Of a stretch of DNA of 8,890 nt, positions 7,021 through 8,890 are shown one piece after another. Made by a program: the position numbers and the translations under genes. How positions within the stretch are numbered: position 1 is the stretch's first letter; every line of letters begins with the position of its first letter. The notes beneath the pieces were generated by a model. It did no database searches and had not been told where the DNA came from. It saw nothing but the letters and a program-made list of their open reading frames with translations. Source of the stretch: Candidatus Poribacteria bacterium (GTDB taxonomy: Bacteria > Poribacteria > WGA-4E > WGA-3G); contig VXXH01000527.1 in the NCBI GenBank assembly GCA_009835515.1, positions 1 through 8,890 on the forward strand, written 5' to 3'.

Positions 7021-7794
7021 ATGCTCACTCGTAAACAGAAGTTAGATTTTTATAAAAATGGCTATATCTCTGTTCCTGGTGTTGTGCCAAAACTGATGGT
7101 GGATGCGGCGCGAAAGGCGATAAATCACTCCATCGGCGCGGTTGGCATGCACGAAGGGGACTTAGAACGATTTCGGGCACAGTCCTATTGCAACGAGATT
7201 CGCAATGCTCCCGAGCTCGTAGATCTTTTCGGCAAGACCCCTATCCGTCAAATTGCTGAGTCGTTGATGGGTGAAGGGAATGTCCAGATACCGGGTTCTG
7301 CCCAGATTGCGCTCCGGTTTCCGGGTCCGTTGGGGACAGATCCGAACGAACCGCGTGGACATCTTGATGGGTTGGGAAGTGGCACAAATGGTATGGAAAA
7401 AGGCATTTATCGGCGTGGTTTTACTGCCCTTGCGGTTGTCTACCTTGCGGATGTCCCGGAGCCGTATAGCGGCAATTTCACCGTCTGGCCGAAATCACAC
7501 AGTTTCTTCGCCGATTATTTTAAAAAGGAAGGGCATGAGATATTGGCAAACGGGATGCCGCGACCTGAACTACCTGAGGGACCTAAACAGATAGTGGGTC
7601 AGGCAGGGGATGTTGTCTTGACGCATCATCAGATCGTTCATTCTGCGGCACCGAACGCCGCTGCTGATGTCCGTTACGCTGCGATTTTCCGGCTGCGTCA
7701 TGTCGATTGTGCCGAAAACGGTTACGATGCCTATACAGATATATGGAAAGAGTGGCCCGGCATTCAAGAGGTGATTACGCCGACGGAAGGTTAG
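7021..7794 (+). CDS. Phytanoyl-CoA dioxygenase (PhyH) family oxygenase
   Basis: 257 aa, predicted cytoplasmic non-haem Fe(II)/2-oxoglutarate dioxygenase that hydroxylates an unidentified substrate. ATG 7021 follows AGGGAGA (7004-7010) at ten bases. The N-terminal LDFYKNGYISVPGVV is the usual PhyH opening. The metal-binding facial triad is visible: H114-x-D116 in PRGHLDGLGS and distal H207 in HQIVHSAAPN, with R218 placed to bind 2-oxoglutarate (ADVRYAAIFRL). GNFTVWPKSH (151-160) and QAGDVVL (194-200) are also family-typical. Length is normal for bacterial PhyH proteins. All catalytic residues are present, so it should be active. The substrate cannot be predicted: this family is large and includes modifiers of many small molecules. 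It is separated from the upstream cluster by 194 bp and converges on the LamG gene. Confidence 0.9.
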   Translation: MLTRKQKLDFYKNGYISVPGVVPKLMVDAARKAINHSIGAVGMHEGDLERFRAQSYCNEIRNAPELVDLFGKTPIRQIAESLMGEGNVQIPGSAQIALRFPGPLGTDPNEPRGHLDGLGSGTNGMEKGIYRRGFTALAVVYLADVPEPYSGNFTVWPKSHSFFADYFKKEGHEILANGMPRPELPEGPKQIVGQAGDVVLTHHQIVHSAAPNAAADVRYAAIFRLRHVDCAENGYDAYTDIWKEWPGIQEVITPTEG

Positions 7795-7811
7795 GGGTTC
7801 AAAGAAATAGT

Positions 7812-7837
7812 ACGGGTGGCGCACTTGCACCACCCGT
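7812..7837. terminator. Hairpin between convergent genes, likely bidirectional terminator
   Basis: ACGGGTGG (7812-7819) and CCACCCGT (7830-7837) form a perfect 8 bp GC-rich stem with a 10-base loop, inside which GC/GC can add two further pairs. It lies between the stop codon of the PhyH gene (7794) and that of the LamG gene (7849). The T-tracts are imperfect on both sides: GATTTGT after the stem on the + strand and TATTTCTTTG on the - strand. Confidence 0.6.
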
Positions 7838-7848
7838 CCAGATTTGTA

Positions 7849-8667
7849 TCACTTCGTCTCTTTGATGTCTGCCCAAGTCGTGGTAAGTTTGTCAGCCGGT
7901 TCAACAGCAAATGGATCACTTTGTCCCTTGGCAAGACGTTCTACTTCCTCTTCGGAGAGTGCCCGATGGAACAGCAAGAACTCGTCGATAAGTCCATTGA
8001 ACGCCCACGTTGGTCCGACTGCTGCATCAAACGCAGCGGCTTCTGACCCAATCCCGATAAATCCGTACCGTGCCTGTCCTGCCCCGATCACTTTTGATGG
8101 CGCGGCTATTTTCTCATCTAAATCGCCATCAACATAGATGCGTTTCTCTTTGCCATCAAAAGTTGCGACGAGATGATGCCATTTGTCATCTGCGACATCC
8201 GTTTTCCCAAACCAATCATGTATTCCACAACAGGTGTCAAAGGCAACAAAGGTTGTACCAGCATTTGCACCGACATCATCGCCTACGGCAAAACGGAAAA
8301 ATTCGCTTCTGTCCCATGAGGCGATCATGCCTCTTACGTCCGTTTTTGCCCAAGCGGCAAGCGTAATTTCGTCAATCGGATCTTTATACATGTGTTCCCG
8401 CACCGAAATATATTGCGCTGCACTACCAGGGAACTCCATACACTCTCCGACTTTTCCTTTCACAATTTTTAAGTCATTACCGTGTAGGAATCCATCATTT
8501 CCATTCCCAGACACGTCTAAGACATCATCACCTTTCAGTGTATCTTTGTTGAAACTATAGTAGATGATAAGTTCATCATCGCTGATGCCTTGCGCGTGAC
8601 TTGCTACTACTGCTCCTGTAAGCATCAGACTTAACACCAAAAACTTGAAAATATAATTAGCCTTCAT
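7849..8667 (-). CDS. Secreted LamG/concanavalin A-like domain protein
   Basis: 272 aa from the ATG at 8667-8665, with AAGGAG (8680-8675) seven bases upstream. Residues 1-25 form a signal peptide with cleavage after SHA. Residues about 34-240 are a single LamG/laminin-G-like jelly roll: it opens with YYSFN and DVSGNGNDGFLHG, has ITLAAWAKTD in the centre, the classic KWHHLVATFDGKEKRIYVDG (about 163-182), and closes with NGLIDEFLLFHRALSEEEV (224-242). A short tail ends in KLTTTWADIKE; tails of this kind recur, as far as I recall, on LamG proteins of Poribacteria-like genomes. No catalytic residues or membrane anchor are seen, so a ligand-binding, probably glycan- or protein-binding, role in the periplasm or outside the cell is the safest reading. 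Adjacent CC (about 145-146) is unusual. It is transcribed away from the right end of the window. Confidence 0.88.
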   Translation of the reverse strand: MKANYIFKFLVLSLMLTGAVVASHAQGISDDELIIYYSFNKDTLKGDDVLDVSGNGNDGFLHGNDLKIVKGKVGECMEFPGSAAQYISVREHMYKDPIDEITLAAWAKTDVRGMIASWDRSEFFRFAVGDDVGANAGTTFVAFDTCCGIHDWFGKTDVADDKWHHLVATFDGKEKRIYVDGDLDEKIAAPSKVIGAGQARYGFIGIGSEAAAFDAAVGPTWAFNGLIDEFLLFHRALSEEEVERLAKGQSDPFAVEPADKLTTTWADIKETK

Positions 8668-8674
8668 TGAGAGT

Positions 8675-8680
8675 CTCCTT
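8675..8680 (-). promoter_or_regulatory. Ribosome binding site of the LamG gene
   Basis: AAGGAG on the - strand, seven bases before the ATG. It is among the strongest Shine-Dalgarno sequences in the window and fixes the LamG start. Confidence 0.75.
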
Positions 8681-8688
8681 TATATTTC

Positions 8689-8708
8689 ACACGCCTATCA
8701 GGGCGTGT
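8689..8708 (-). promoter_or_regulatory. Hairpin in the LamG gene leader
   Basis: ACACGCC and GGCGTGT form a perfect 7 bp stem with a six-base loop, eight bases upstream of the Shine-Dalgarno on the - strand. If the promoter lies further upstream it would be in the 5' untranslated region and could influence translation or mRNA stability. Read on the + strand it is followed by TTTT and could act as a terminator, but no + strand gene leads into it. Confidence 0.45.
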
Positions 8709-8775
8709 TTTCAAAGCAATTAGTATCTCAAACATAAGAGGTTAGAGTTCGGAGGCAGTGCAGACCCCTGATTGC

Positions 8776-8804
8776 AATATATAAAAAACAAAAGAAAAAA
8801 GCAA
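8776..8804 (-). promoter_or_regulatory. Possible promoter of the LamG gene
   Basis: On the - strand TTGCTT (8804-8799) and TATATT (8781-8776) are separated by 17 bp of almost pure T-rich sequence. The -10 box matches five of six consensus bases, the -35 box only the TTG. Transcription from here would give a leader of about 100 bases containing the hairpin at 8689-8708. The stretch 8668-8890 holds no gene that I can see; it also contains a short palindrome, ACGCC/GGCGT, at 8861-8877. Confidence 0.35.
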
Positions 8805-8890
8805 CAACTATTTTCAAAGGCTCTTTATGGTGAAATGTAAAAATAAGTTTACAAAGGGTTACGCCGCGTTTAGGCGTCATCTTTCAGGAA

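Noticed and set aside
7849..8560. Open frames on the + strand opposite the LamG gene
   Set aside because: They are antisense shadows with no ribosome binding site and low-complexity His/Arg/Ser-rich translations, while the - strand frame encodes a complete LamG protein.
1..8890. CRISPR array, tRNA, rRNA, insertion sequence or phage genes
   Set aside because: No regularly spaced repeats, cloverleaf-type sequence, transposase or phage-like protein was seen on either strand.

Overview
The window reads as a stretch of chromosome from a diderm, probably uncultured bacterium. The gene mix points to a Candidatus Poribacteria-like genome: an Omp85/BamA-type barrel pair, a DUF4159 protein, a phytanoyl-CoA dioxygenase (PhyH) family oxygenase and a secreted LamG-domain protein. 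The taxonomic guess rests on gene content and protein style only; no marker gene is present.

Region 1 (about 45-6826, all + strand) looks like one transcription unit. A near-consensus sigma70 promoter (TTGACA, 17 bp, TAAAAT) sits just upstream of the first gene. The order is: Omp85-like outer-membrane protein A (108-2384); a TonB-like inner-membrane anchor with a Gly-rich linker that runs, through an apparent frameshift near 3080, into a PA14 domain (2438-3537); Omp85-like outer-membrane protein B (3552-6038), a paralogue of A; and an exported DUF4159 protein (6098-6826). Gaps are 53, 14 and 59 bp, with no convincing terminator between genes.

Proteins A and B share an unusual layout: signal peptide, an N-terminal globular domain that opens with the shared motif FDCPD and resembles DUF4252, two POTRA-like modules, then a 16-strand-type Omp85 barrel ending in Phe. 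The gene between them encodes a protein with the TonB/ExbB-contact motif SxxxH in its single membrane helix, but its C-terminus is a PA14 (carbohydrate-binding type) domain instead of a TonB C-terminal domain. Taken together this suggests a cell-envelope assembly or transport module spanning inner membrane, periplasm and outer membrane. This is inference; no substrate can be read from the sequence.

Region 2 (7021-8667) holds two convergent genes, a PhyH-family Fe(II)/2-oxoglutarate oxygenase (+) and a secreted LamG/concanavalin A-like protein (-), separated by a hairpin at 7812-7837 that probably ends both transcripts. Region 3 (8668-8890) is the upstream region of the LamG gene, with a clear Shine-Dalgarno, a leader hairpin and a possible promoter; no gene is seen there.
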